The translations under genes were made by a program, and so were the position numbers. This document shows, piece by piece, positions 13,124-19,746 of a stretch of DNA of 23,337 bases. Origin of the DNA: a virus; the IMG/VR virus record IMGVR_UViG_3300031957_001220, positions 1-23,337 of that record. One strand, written 5' to 3'. A model generated the notes under the pieces. That model made no database searches and had not been told where the DNA came from. It saw nothing but the letters and a program-made list of their open reading frames with translations. Numbering within the stretch: the first letter of the stretch is position 1; the number at the start of each line of letters is the position of its first letter.

Positions 13124-13227
13124 AAGTATGTTTGATTAACATAGTAATTAAAACCTCCTACTGTGTTAATAAGTTAGTAATAACCTAACACCTAAAGGGA
13201 AGATGTAAAAATCTTCCCTTTTTTTTT
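13124..13227 (+). ncRNA. Probable small antisense RNA with an anti-Shine-Dalgarno loop
   Basis: A 12-bp stem, 13135-13146 with 13159-13170 (one G-U), holds the 12-base loop AUUAAAACCUCC (13147-13158). A second small hairpin, GUUAG/CUAAC, follows, then an intrinsic terminator. The bases 13149-13160 (UAAAACCUCCUA) are perfectly complementary to UAGGAGGUUUUA at 10066-10077 and 12476-12487, which are the ribosome sites of two genes in the ribozyme operon; 10 bases also match the site at 7764-7773. A C-rich unpaired loop facing ribosome sites is typical of regulatory small RNAs. The 5' end is uncertain and expression is predicted only. Confidence 0.65.
13194..13227 (+). terminator. Intrinsic terminator of the small RNA
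   Basis: AAAGGGAAGAT (13194-13204) pairs with ATCTTCCCTTT (13211-13221) around GTAAAA, giving 11 perfect pairs. The T-run extends to 13227. It is a clear Rho-independent terminator. Because the previous + strand terminator is 310 bases upstream with no gene between, it probably ends a short non-coding transcript. Confidence 0.9.
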
Positions 13228-13232
13228 GCCAC

Positions 13233-13261
13233 TTGCGACCAAATTAAAAATGTCATGTTAT
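13233..13261 (+). promoter_or_regulatory. Possible sigma70-like promoter for the 72-aa gene
   Basis: TTGCGA (13233-13238), a 17-bp spacer and TGTTAT (13256-13261) would start RNA near 13268, about 29 bases before the ATG at 13297. The -35 resembles the one proposed for the small RNA (TTGCGT). It follows directly after a terminator, where a new promoter is needed. Confidence 0.45.
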
Positions 13262-13296
13262 CTTGTAAGTAAGACAAAAAAATAGAGAGGTTTTAT

Positions 13297-13515
13297 ATGA
13301 AAATTTATTTTGTTTCAGATGAGAATGAGATAACACACTGTGCTTTGTTTAGAAATAAGAAAGATGCTCAGAGATATATTAAGGAACAAGAAACTGATGA
13401 AGAGTCAAGCCTTGAATTAAATGTAATTGAATTTGAGCCAAATAAAAATGGAATTATGAGTGCTATGAGAAGTGTGCTTTCACATTCAAATAATGATATT
13501 CAAGATTGGGATTAG
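13297..13515 (+). CDS. Hypothetical protein, 72 aa
   Basis: This 72-residue acidic protein starts MKIYFVSDENEITHCALF, with a beta-hairpin-like beginning, a helix (NKKDAQRYIKEQ) and a second strand region (SLELNVIEFEPN). It could be a small alpha/beta fold; no family is recognised. The ribosome site AGAGAGG lies 6 bases before the ATG, and GAGGTTTTA again resembles the small RNA target sequence, with one interruption. Its own promoter is likely at 13233-13261. The 251 bases after it hold only an unconvincing leftward reading frame. Confidence 0.65.
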   Translation: MKIYFVSDENEITHCALFRNKKDAQRYIKEQETDEESSLELNVIEFEPNKNGIMSAMRSVLSHSNNDIQDWD

Positions 13516-13630
13516 TGTAAAACTTACCATCCCATGTATCCTGATTTAAAAATATTTTTTAAACACCGAAGCAATCATATACGTTTGTTCCAGTATATTT
13601 GTGTTTTTTGTCCTTCTAGAAAAACCTGAG

Positions 13631-13643
13631 ACTAGTAAATATT
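13631..13643 (-). repeat. AATATTTACTAGT element
   Basis: This is one copy, on the minus strand, of the recurring AATATTTACYRGT word (here with TA at the variable bases). It lies in the non-coding gap 13516-13766. Significance comes from recurrence across the window. Confidence 0.45.
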
Positions 13644-13766
13644 TGTTTTGTTCGCAATACCTGATCCACAACATCTTGTGTTTTCCGTTCAAAAAAACCA
13701 CTATATATTGTGTTCTATGTGGAACATTTACTTTCATTTTGATAGCACTTCGCTTACAATAATTGA

Positions 13767-14072
13767 ATGTTTGCTGTTATTAGACATACCTTTGAACTAG
13801 ATGTGGAAGATAAATATAACTCTGTAGGAGAGTGGAAACATCTAGTATGGTTGTTTGAAACAGAATTAGATGCAATGTCTTTTGCTATTACTTTATTAGA
13901 TCATCCTCTGTTAGTTGCCAACAAAGAATACCTTGCTCATGCAATAGAAACTTTACGAGAAGGTAAGTTTTGGCAAGTTGGTAGAGAGAGTGTTGCTGTG
14001 GGTAAAGTAGAGGGGTTGATTAATGTAAGTTACGAGGATTTAGAAAATGACACACAAAAGTTTATTCATTAG
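13767..14072 (+). CDS. Hypothetical protein, 101 aa
   Basis: This is a 101-residue protein with an N-terminal strand (MFAVIRHTFEL), a WKHLVWLFETELDAMSFAITLL segment that suggests a strand followed by a helix, and a helical YLAHAIETLREGKF region. No family is recognised. No strong Shine-Dalgarno is seen before the ATG. Its end overlaps the start of the ribbon-helix-helix gene by 26 bases, so the two are probably translationally coupled. A toxin-antitoxin-like pair is conceivable from that arrangement, but nothing in this protein supports a toxin. Confidence 0.6.
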   Translation: MFAVIRHTFELDVEDKYNSVGEWKHLVWLFETELDAMSFAITLLDHPLLVANKEYLAHAIETLREGKFWQVGRESVAVGKVEGLINVSYEDLENDTQKFIH

Positions 14073-14301
14073 ATGTTCAGAAGAAACATATAAACTTGCT
14101 CATGCTTTGGCAAAAAAAGAAAATAGATCATTAAACAAACAAATGATTCACATGATACATTCGTTAGCTGATGAAAAAAATGTAACAGTTGATGACCATG
14201 TTGTTAAAGAAGAAGTGATAGTCCACACTTCACCTGTTGAGCCTAAATGGGGTTTGACAGGGCTTGTTGAAACAAAGAAACAGGATTTTGATGACCAATA
14301 A
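14047..14301 (+). CDS. Ribbon-helix-helix (Arc-like) DNA-binding protein, 84 aa
   Basis: Residues 4-45 show the ribbon-helix-helix pattern: a short strand (SLFIRCS), helix one (EETYKLAHALAKKEN), the turn RSLN and helix two (KQMIHMIHSLADE). Such proteins bind operators as dimers through the paired strand. The C-terminal 40 residues are an unrelated acidic tail. It is a candidate for the factor that binds one of the palindromes or repeated elements in this window (16503-16520, 6306-6347 or AATATTTACYRGT), though nothing links it to a particular one. Its 3' end overlaps tail-to-tail with the leftward 177-aa gene by 59 bases. Confidence 0.7.
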   Translation: MTHKSLFIRCSEETYKLAHALAKKENRSLNKQMIHMIHSLADEKNVTVDDHVVKEEVIVHTSPVEPKWGLTGLVETKKQDFDDQ

Positions 14302-14776
14302 ACCAATAGGTCATAAGGCTTTCAGCTAAAGCATTAACTAATTTAATATCTCTTTTACTCAATTTCTTTGGGTTATCTACAAAGATTTTCCACAATCTTG
14401 ATTCATTTTTTACACCCAAATCTTTCCTCAAATGTTTTTGTACACCAACGAGTATGATTGCTTTCGGAGGCGAGTTTAGATATTGACCAGTAAATATTTT
14501 ATTTGCGTCTGGGAAGCAGGATGGAAAACAACCACTCCTTGATATCACCGAAAGATACTTATTTAGTATGTTATGTTGTTGTTCGTTGATATGACTGTCG
14601 ATATACAGTCTGTCGATTATGTGTTGATCGTAGACTATGGCTCTGCCTTGCCTACTTTTTTCGATTGGAACTATGCCTACTTTATTACGTTTATGTAAGT
14701 AGGCATTGCCTATTTCATTTAACTGTAGATTAGAAATCCCAGTCGTAGTTGTCTGCAATAACTTCTGCTTGTTCAT
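14243..14776 (-). CDS. Hypothetical protein downstream of primase-helicase, 177 aa
   Basis: This 177-residue protein overlaps the end of the primase-helicase gene by 47 bases and is read in the same direction, so it probably belongs to the replication transcript. It has a basic N-terminal half (HKRNKVGIVPIEKSRQGRAI) and a helical C-terminal half (LSKRDIKLVNALAESLMTYWF). I see no known motif. A DNA-binding replication accessory is possible given charge and context. It contains an AATATTTACTGGT element at 14486-14498, which may be fortuitous or functional. Confidence 0.6.
   Translation of the reverse strand: MNKQKLLQTTTTGISNLQLNEIGNAYLHKRNKVGIVPIEKSRQGRAIVYDQHIIDRLYIDSHINEQQHNILNKYLSVISRSGCFPSCFPDANKIFTGQYLNSPPKAIILVGVQKHLRKDLGVKNESRLWKIFVDNPKKLSKRDIKLVNALAESLMTYWFIGHQNPVSLFQQALSNPI
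14486..14498 (-). repeat. AATATTTACTGGT element inside a coding region
   Basis: This is a perfect minus-strand copy of the 13-mer found twice near 12944-13032. It lies in the 177-aa gene. Listed because it contributes to the recurrence of the motif. Confidence 0.4.
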
Positions 14777-16475
14777 ACTGATTATTAACAGGATTGAAAG
14801 TTAATTTTACACTGCCTAAACTACCATTCCAACCCCAACGACACTTCCAACAATGAATCTCTACTCCCTCATCACCTCGATAGACTGTCATTCCCATGTC
14901 TGCTTTACTAAACCATGCCATAGATTTAGCTATATCAACACCAGTGCAGACATTCTTTTTTCCATCTCTTACAAATGGTTTTGTTGGATGTGCTACAAAG
15001 AATACCAATACATCATGTTGCTTGGCGAAAAGCTGTACCTTGGTGAGCATTTCACTGACCATATCTGTTTCTAGACCAGTGTGCTTATCGTTATGGATGA
15101 AGTTGTAAGGGTCTATGACCAAACATCTAATGCCATAACGCATAACTGCTGACTGACCTTTCTCTAAAATTGCTTCAATTGTAGGCAATTCTCCTCCAAG
15201 ATAGTCTTGAAACAGTATATGATCTCTAATCCATGATTCAGCAAAGTCTTTCTCTTCTTGATTCATTCTTGGATTCTGACCCTCGAAGAATGGTTTGCCA
15301 GTTAGTACCTGTGCAAGTTGTACAGCGTGGAGACTTGGTGGCTTTTCAAAAGAGCAGTAACAGGTTTTCCAACCAGACGTTCTGCCAACATTGATTATTA
15401 ACTGGTCAATAAATGCTGACTTGCCATCCCCAGGGTAGCCAGTTACAACAAATAAATTTCCTGTAGCCAGAGTAAATAGCTCATCTACTGTTGGAAACCC
15501 AGTTGTAACACCTGTTGGTTTGCCTTGCTCATAAAGGTTTTGTAACTCTTCTTGATAGTGGTCAATGCTATTGAGTCCATGTAAAGGTATTGGTTTTGCA
15601 TTGAGAACTTGCTTTCTTAATACATCTGAACCCTCGACCATTAAGACATCATTGCTGTCTTTGTGTCCTTTGTAATCAATACGATAACATCTAGCTATGT
15701 TTAATCTTCTAGCCAATTCATGTGCCAGTACATCACCTGCCGAATCATTGTCTGTTGCAAGTATTATCCTTTTTGTTTTCTCAAACTTGGCTCTATCCTC
15801 CCATATGTATTTGAATTTGTTATCTTCACTTGGGTCAATCTTGTTATCGTTTATTTTGTTTGGTGCACCATTGGGAACTGAGTAAACTTCTATGTTGGCA
15901 TAGTCTTTGAAAGCTGTTTTGATAGCAAGACAATCCATTTCTCCCTCTGTAATGACTATCGTATCTTCAATGTCTTTTAATGCTTTGTTCTTTGGATTCA
16001 AACCCCACAATCTGTTCTCACTGCCCTCCCACCAAAACATCTTGTCGCCATTTGCACTGCGATACTTCATAGCAATGACGTTGCCATCCTCGTCAAGATA
16101 GGAAAAACCTATGACTGGTTTATATTTCTTTTGAGCTGGGATGCAACCAGATGTGATTGCAGTTTGCAAACATATACCTCTTTCTGCCAACCATTTAGCT
16201 GATTCTCCCTCTGTTTCTTTCTTTGGCTTGACAACTTTTACATTCTTGACTGGTTCTTTTACAACCTCCATTTTAAAACTCCTTTTTTTTGATATAACTC
16301 CGTTACTGCCACAGTGATGACAATTGAAAACAACCCTCTCTGAATCTATATTTACAGATAAAGGTTTGTCTCTTTTGTTTTTTGATCTAGTGCCTTGACA
16401 ATCTGGGCAACTAATTTTGTGTTGTCCTATTGGCAAATCACTTATTGAATTTTCTACTTTTTGATTGACATACAT
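14730..16475 (-). CDS. Primase-helicase (T7 gp4/Twinkle-like), 581 aa
   Basis: This bifunctional replication protein has an N-terminal zinc ribbon (C23, C26, C52, C55). A TOPRIM primase domain has its catalytic glutamate in ITEGEMD (about 174-180) and the acidic ATDNDSAG motif (240-247). A RecA/DnaB-type helicase domain has Walker A GYPGDGKS (346-353), Walker B LVIDPY (452-457) and the FFVAHPTKP segment (492-500). All key residues are present, so primer synthesis and 5'-3' unwinding are both expected. The ATG at 16475 follows GGAGG at 6 bases. An 18-bp palindrome (16503-16520) lies just upstream and may control it. Confidence 0.93.
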   Translation of the reverse strand: MYVNQKVENSISDLPIGQHKISCPDCQGTRSKNKRDKPLSVNIDSERVVFNCHHCGSNGVISKKRSFKMEVVKEPVKNVKVVKPKKETEGESAKWLAERGICLQTAITSGCIPAQKKYKPVIGFSYLDEDGNVIAMKYRSANGDKMFWWEGSENRLWGLNPKNKALKDIEDTIVITEGEMDCLAIKTAFKDYANIEVYSVPNGAPNKINDNKIDPSEDNKFKYIWEDRAKFEKTKRIILATDNDSAGDVLAHELARRLNIARCYRIDYKGHKDSNDVLMVEGSDVLRKQVLNAKPIPLHGLNSIDHYQEELQNLYEQGKPTGVTTGFPTVDELFTLATGNLFVVTGYPGDGKSAFIDQLIINVGRTSGWKTCYCSFEKPPSLHAVQLAQVLTGKPFFEGQNPRMNQEEKDFAESWIRDHILFQDYLGGELPTIEAILEKGQSAVMRYGIRCLVIDPYNFIHNDKHTGLETDMVSEMLTKVQLFAKQHDVLVFFVAHPTKPFVRDGKKNVCTGVDIAKSMAWFSKADMGMTVYRGDEGVEIHCWKCRWGWNGSLGSVKLTFNPVNNQYEQAEVIADNYDWDF

Positions 16476-16502
16476 ATTTAACCTCCTTACTATGTATATA
16501 AT

Positions 16503-16520
16503 TAACTACTTTAGTAGTTA
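16503..16520. promoter_or_regulatory. 18-bp palindrome upstream of primase-helicase (probable operator)
   Basis: TAACTACT and AGTAGTTA form a perfect 8-bp inverted repeat with a TT spacer. It lies 28 bases upstream of the primase-helicase start, where a -10-like TATATA also occurs on the minus strand. The position fits a repressor operator; the ribbon-helix-helix protein is a candidate binder, but there is no direct evidence. Confidence 0.55.
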
Positions 16521-16536
16521 CCTAATAATAAAAAAA

Positions 16537-16573
16537 ATTAGTAAGTACATATATATAGTATGTACATACTAAT
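16537..16573 (-). terminator. Long AT-rich inverted repeat with T-run on the minus strand; terminator or operator
   Basis: ATTAGTAAGTACATA (16537-16551) and TATGTACATACTAAT (16559-16573) are 15-base inverted arms with one mismatch, around a 7-base spacer. The right arm contains the stop codon of the 93-aa leftward gene. On the minus strand the hairpin runs into about seven T (16531-16537), so it fits a leftward intrinsic terminator, though its stem is AT-rich. The right arm also holds the perfect palindrome TAGTATGTACATACTA (16556-16571), which shares GTATGTAC with the repeats upstream of terL, so a protein-binding role is equally possible. Confidence 0.6.
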
Positions 16574-16850
16574 AATTATCTAAGTGCATAAAACTCTTAT
16601 CTATCATTCTCGCTATATCATTAGCAATTTTCTTTTTAGATATAATTGGATATTCAACTAATTCCCTAATGGCTTTACGCATTATTTCCATATCAATATC
16701 TAGCCTTTCACATAACTCTTTAAAATCTTTTGAATAAAAGTAGTCCTCTGCATTAGTGGATAAATCTACATCTTTAGAAGCTAAATCTCTGACTGCTTGT
16801 TTAAGTACCAAGCTATCTAATTTTTTTTCTTTGTTTGTGGATTCATTCAT
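16569..16850 (-). CDS. Small conserved helical phage protein, 93 aa
   Basis: This 93-residue protein contains a pattern I know from several phages, an AEDYF..KDFKELCERLDID segment followed by a helix (IMRKAIRELVE), plus a basic C-terminus. It has no assigned function; a nucleic-acid-associated role is often assumed but unproven. It lacks a Shine-Dalgarno. The promoter proposed at 16859-16887 would start RNA almost at the ATG, so it could be translated from a leaderless or nearly leaderless message. It precedes the primase-helicase gene in the same direction. Confidence 0.65.
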   Translation of the reverse strand: MNESTNKEKKLDSLVLKQAVRDLASKDVDLSTNAEDYFYSKDFKELCERLDIDMEIMRKAIRELVEYPIISKKKIANDIARMIDKSFMHLDNY

Positions 16851-16858
16851 ATTTATCT

Positions 16859-16887
16859 ATACTAAATAATCTTATTGACAAATGCAA
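16859..16887 (-). promoter_or_regulatory. Possible leftward promoter for the 93-aa gene
   Basis: On the minus strand TTGCAT (16887-16882), a 17-bp spacer and TAGTAT (16864-16859) are correctly spaced. The predicted start, about 16852, is 2 bases before the ATG. It overlaps the rightward promoter at 16875-16903, so the two directions may compete. Confidence 0.35.
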
Positions 16888-16903
16888 CACATCATCTTAA
16901 CAT
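16875..16903 (+). promoter_or_regulatory. Sigma70-type promoter of the rightward early operon
   Basis: A perfect -35 TTGACA (16875-16880), a 17-bp spacer and -10 TAACAT (16898-16903) predict a start near 16910 and a 28-base leader to the ATG at 16938. It is the best sigma70 match I noticed in the window and heads the long recombination operon. Confidence 0.75.
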
Positions 16904-16937
16904 TATCATATAAACATTTATTGAGAGAGGAAGGTTT

Positions 16938-17180
16938 ATGGCATTTATCAATGTTGAAGTAGATAAAAATCTTTGGGATATTTTAGATGAAATACACAAA
17001 GATACTGGTATCAACAAGGCAAAACAACTCAAGTATTTAATTTCTTTTCGCAATGATGATGAAGCTGTTACTAAGGCTTTTTTATACAATGTTTGTGCAT
17101 CAGAAATGTTAGAAGAAGCTAAGTCTGTAAATGCTAAAGCTAAAAAATTAATTAATAAAGTAAAAAATGGAGATGTTTAA
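16938..17180 (+). CDS. Small possible ribbon-helix-helix protein, 80 aa
   Basis: This is an 80-residue protein. The N-terminus, a strand (AFINVEVDK) followed by two helices (LWDILDEIHKDTGI, KAKQLKYLISF), resembles a ribbon-helix-helix DNA-binding fold, though the match is weak. The C-terminus is a lysine-rich helix. It is the first gene of the early operon, directly after a strong promoter, with AGAGGAAGG as ribosome site. A first gene of this kind is often an autoregulator, which is inference here. Its stop shares one base with the next ATG (TAATG). Confidence 0.6.
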   Translation: MAFINVEVDKNLWDILDEIHKDTGINKAKQLKYLISFRNDDEAVTKAFLYNVCASEMLEEAKSVNAKAKKLINKVKNGDV

Positions 17181-17425
17181 TGGAGTTTGAAATAAAAAGT
17201 GGAGTGCCCATTCCTAAGAATAGAGGTAAACCAAGAAAATATGATCTACCACTAGACGATTTAAAGAAAGGTGAAATGGTGCTTGTGCCTATGGCAACAG
17301 ATAAAATTAAAACTGAGATCAAAACCATTAGGAATTTTGTTCTTAGATATAAGAAAAAGAATGAAGGTAAAAATTTTACTGTAGCACAAAGACCAAATGG
17401 AGTAGGTATATGGCGAACCAAGTAA
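17180..17425 (+). CDS. Conserved phage hypothetical protein, 81 aa
   Basis: This is a basic 81-residue protein: FEIKSGVPIPKNRGKPRKYD at the N-terminus, a KKGEMVLVPM strand, a helix with IKTIRNFVLRYKKKN, then FTVAQRPNGVGIWRTK. The last segment, a strand ending in VGIWR, is one I have seen in small phage proteins of unknown function; it may bind nucleic acid. It overlaps the previous gene by one base and the next by 16, with GGAG 8 bases before its ATG. Confidence 0.65.
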   Translation: MEFEIKSGVPIPKNRGKPRKYDLPLDDLKKGEMVLVPMATDKIKTEIKTIRNFVLRYKKKNEGKNFTVAQRPNGVGIWRTK

Positions 17426-17586
17426 CAATTAAAGCTGTTATCACTAGAAATGATATTGACTTTGGCACGTTGAAATTTGATGACTGTATAAAACTTGTTG
17501 CTGAAAGCATGAAAGAAAGAAAAGTTTGGTTTGAAACAACCAATAAAAAAATAACAGTATTGCACAGAAATAATAAAGGAGAATGA
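17410..17586 (+). CDS. Small hypothetical protein, 58 aa
   Basis: This 58-codon gene starts MANQVTIKAVITRNDIDFG and ends HRNNKGE. Two strand-like segments and a helix (FDDCIKLVAESMKERK) are visible; no family is recognised. Support for translation comes from GGAG 8 bases upstream and overlaps with both neighbours (16 bases before; 4 bases after, as ATGA), matching the packing of the rest of the operon. Confidence 0.6.
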   Translation: MANQVTIKAVITRNDIDFGTLKFDDCIKLVAESMKERKVWFETTNKKITVLHRNNKGE

Positions 17587-17657
17587 TAGAACTGTTATTC
17601 ATACCTTTATTTATTTTAGTGTGGGCAATAACTTTTTGGATATATATTAAAAAATGA
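17583..17657 (+). CDS. Tiny single-pass membrane peptide, 24 aa
   Basis: The gene encodes 24 residues, MIELLFIPLFILVWAITF plus WIYIKK, a single hydrophobic segment with a positive C-terminus. The ATG follows AAAGGAG at a good distance and overlaps the stop of the gene before it; its own stop overlaps the ATG of the exonuclease gene (ATGA). This coupling on both sides argues that it is translated. Function is unknown; small membrane peptides in phages may affect host membrane proteins, but nothing specific is seen. Confidence 0.5.
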   Translation: MIELLFIPLFILVWAITFWIYIKK

Positions 17658-18547
17658 AATACACAAACAAACACAATGTACCAGTAGAGATCATCAGAGC
17701 ATTAAAGAACGATCAATACACCAAAGGGGAATCAGTTATATCTGTTACTGGTTTATTGCAACCTCCTAGAATTAGATTGTTAAACGATCAGCATCAAGAA
17801 CAAATCACTGTAGATTATTCAGATGAGGTATGGAAACTTTTAGGTCAAGGCATCCATGCTGTATTAGAAAGAGCCAACGAAAACCATGACGATACTGTTA
17901 CTGAGCAAAGATACTTTGCAGATGTAAATGGGTGGACTATCAGTGGTCAAACAGATAGCTTGGCAAAAGATGAAAACACTTTAAAAGATTATAAGGTAAC
18001 TTCTGTATGGACTATTATGTCTGCAATGAAAGGTGGCAAATCAGATTGGGAACAACAACTGAATTGTTATGCTTGGTTACACAAACACAACACAGGAGAA
18101 ACTATTGACCAGTTAAATATTATTGCTGTAGCTAGAGACTGGAACAAGCGTGAACGTCAAAGACGTGGTGGTGATTATCCAGTTAGTGCAATCACTGTTG
18201 TTGAAATACCAGTTTGGTCTTACGAAGAACAAACAAAGTTTATAGAAGAAAGAGTTTCACTACATCAAGATTCAGAGTTAAGTGCTTTGTTGAATGATGA
18301 ACTTCCCTTGTGTTCTGACGAGGAAAGGTGGAAGAAAGAAGATACTTACAGGGTTATGAAGAAAGGTAGAAAAACTGCTGTTAGGGTTTTACCTAGTCTT
18401 GATGATGCTGAAAAGTATATAAAGGATGGCGAACTTACAGGCGTGTCAATAGAACATTCTAAGGGAGAATGTATGCGTTGCACAGGTAATTACTGTAATG
18501 TCGCTGAGTTTTGTAATCAATACCAAGAGGAGGTAAACAATGGCTAA
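17654..18547 (+). CDS. RecB-like PD-(D/E)XK exonuclease, 297 aa
   Basis: This is a RecB/Cas4-type nuclease. The signature appears in order: GQGIHAVLE (residues 64-72, with the metal-binding histidine), a glutamate in TEQRYF, SGQTDSL (D101), KDYKVTS (D112 and K114, the D-x-K catalytic pair) and QQLNCYAWL (the QxxxY-type helix). Near the C-terminus a CMRC..YC..FC cluster of four cysteines could hold an iron-sulfur or zinc site, as in Cas4- and AddB-like nucleases. It directly precedes the DUF1071-type annealing protein, the usual exonuclease plus annealing pair of phage recombination. No clear Shine-Dalgarno; translation probably depends on coupling. Confidence 0.82.
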   Translation: MKYTNKHNVPVEIIRALKNDQYTKGESVISVTGLLQPPRIRLLNDQHQEQITVDYSDEVWKLLGQGIHAVLERANENHDDTVTEQRYFADVNGWTISGQTDSLAKDENTLKDYKVTSVWTIMSAMKGGKSDWEQQLNCYAWLHKHNTGETIDQLNIIAVARDWNKRERQRRGGDYPVSAITVVEIPVWSYEEQTKFIEERVSLHQDSELSALLNDELPLCSDEERWKKEDTYRVMKKGRKTAVRVLPSLDDAEKYIKDGELTGVSIEHSKGECMRCTGNYCNVAEFCNQYQEEVNNG

Positions 18548-19238
18548 AGAACTTAGTTATAAAGATGTGTGGGATACGCTATCAAAAGTTGATTGTAGCG
18601 ATCACATAGAAAAGAAGATGAACTTGTCTTATTTATCATGGGCATGGGCGTGGGGTATTCTCATGGAGAACTATCCAGATGCACAAGTAAGGTTCTATGA
18701 ACAAAAAGATAATAGTATTCCCTATGTGCAGATGCCAGATGGTACAGCAGAAGTAAGATGCCAAGTTAAGATAGGAACTCTTACAAGAGATATGTGGCTA
18801 CCAGTCATGGATAATAGAAACAATGCTATTCAGAATCCTAATTCAAGACAAGTTAGCGATACTAAAATGCGTTGTCTTGTTAAGTGTTTGGCTATGTTTG
18901 GTCTAGGGCATTACATCTATGGTGGTGAAGATTTACCAACCAGTGATGACAAAGAATCTAAACCAGTTAAAAAAGCTAAAGAAGAACCAAAGGCAGAGCC
19001 TAAAGAAGAACCTAAAAATGTTGATGATGATAAATCAGAAGCATGGGCAGTGGCTAAAGTTAATGGGATTCTTACCATAGCTAAAGGTTTAGATGATAAG
19101 GATTCTATAAGGTCTATGTACAAGGCAAACATGGAAGATATAGCTTATATCAAAGAACACTATAGGGAACAGCATGATTCTTTCCAAGAGAAGATTGCTG
19201 AATTTGTTAAACAGCTTGATAAAAAGGAGGAAAGCTAA
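18540..19238 (+). CDS. Single-strand annealing protein (DUF1071/Sak3-like), 232 aa
   Basis: Residues about 1-135 match the DUF1071 pattern of phage annealing proteins: MNLSYLSWAWAWGILMENYP, a Y.. EVRCQVKIG strand, WLPVMDNRN and the KMRCLVKCLAMFGLGHYIY helix, followed by GGEDLP. A K/E/P-rich linker (about 140-165) leads to a C-terminal helical part. Such proteins anneal complementary single strands during phage recombination and repair. It overlaps the exonuclease gene by 8 bases, has a perfect AGGAGG and is followed immediately by an SSB-like gene, which completes a recombination module. Confidence 0.82.
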   Translation: MAKELSYKDVWDTLSKVDCSDHIEKKMNLSYLSWAWAWGILMENYPDAQVRFYEQKDNSIPYVQMPDGTAEVRCQVKIGTLTRDMWLPVMDNRNNAIQNPNSRQVSDTKMRCLVKCLAMFGLGHYIYGGEDLPTSDDKESKPVKKAKEEPKAEPKEEPKNVDDDKSEAWAVAKVNGILTIAKGLDDKDSIRSMYKANMEDIAYIKEHYREQHDSFQEKIAEFVKQLDKKEES

Positions 19239-19523
19239 ATGGACAAAGTGCAATGTGATGGTGCAATTTTCACCAATGACTTTAAGGATAACGAGAAACA
19301 ACCAGACTGGACTGGTACTATCGAGTTACCCAAAGAACTCTTAAAAGAGTTAGTAGAAAAGGTAAAGTCTGGTACTACACCAGAGTTAAGAGTTGCCTTA
19401 TGGGATAGGACTTCCAAGAATGGTAAGGACTATAAGTATGCAAGAATGGACATTCCTATGCCTAAGAAACAGGAACAACCAAAAGCAGAGCCTACATTCT
19501 CTGACGAAGATATACCTTTCTAG
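19239..19523 (+). CDS. SSB-like protein with acidic DEDIPF tail, 94 aa
   Basis: The 94-residue protein has an alternating strand pattern (GAIFTNDF, WTGTIELP, ELRVALWDRTS, YKYARMDIPM), a proline/glutamate linker and the C-terminal tail FSDEDIPF. That tail closely matches the tip of bacterial single-strand binding proteins (DDDIPF), which recruits replication and repair partners. The core is too short and too different for me to call a standard OB-fold SSB. A DUF736-like or SSB-mimicking phage protein is likely. It starts one base after the annealing gene, with AGGAGG upstream, supporting a recombination role. Confidence 0.65.
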   Translation: MDKVQCDGAIFTNDFKDNEKQPDWTGTIELPKELLKELVEKVKSGTTPELRVALWDRTSKNGKDYKYARMDIPMPKKQEQPKAEPTFSDEDIPF

Positions 19524-19524
19524 T

Positions 19525-19746
19525 ATGCTTGGAACTAAAGAAGATGTAATGGAGTTGGAAAATAATATAGACGAGTATATATTTTTCCAATTCCTGTCGG
19601 CTTACCAAGAGTTGCTGACTGAACTAAGAAGTAAGTATGGCAAAGAAGCACATGATGTTTTGATGCAATACTTAGAATTTAAACACAGCGAAGCTGTTCA
19701 AAAAATAATTGAAGATAGGGGGATTCTCAATGGCATATCCAGATAA
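19525..19746 (+). CDS. Hypothetical helical protein, 73 aa
   Basis: This 73-residue acidic, helical protein (MLGTKEDVMELENNIDEY, FQFLSAYQELLTELRSKYG) has no recognised family. I use the ATG at 19525, one base after the SSB-like gene's stop, since the preceding in-frame codons overlap that gene. An ATG at 19549 is an alternative. It overlaps the next gene by 17 bases. No strong ribosome site is seen for either start, so it is probably coupled. Confidence 0.5.
   Translation: MLGTKEDVMELENNIDEYIFFQFLSAYQELLTELRSKYGKEAHDVLMQYLEFKHSEAVQKIIEDRGILNGISR

Noticed and set aside
13394-13400. CTGATGA hammerhead-like core
   Set aside because: It lies inside the 72-aa gene and is not followed by a stem II and GAAAC, so it is a chance match. 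CTGACGA at 18316 and 19502 was dismissed for the same reason.
13546-13737. 63-codon leftward reading frame
   Set aside because: No good ribosome site, no recognisable motif, and it lies in an AT-rich gap; possible but not supportable.
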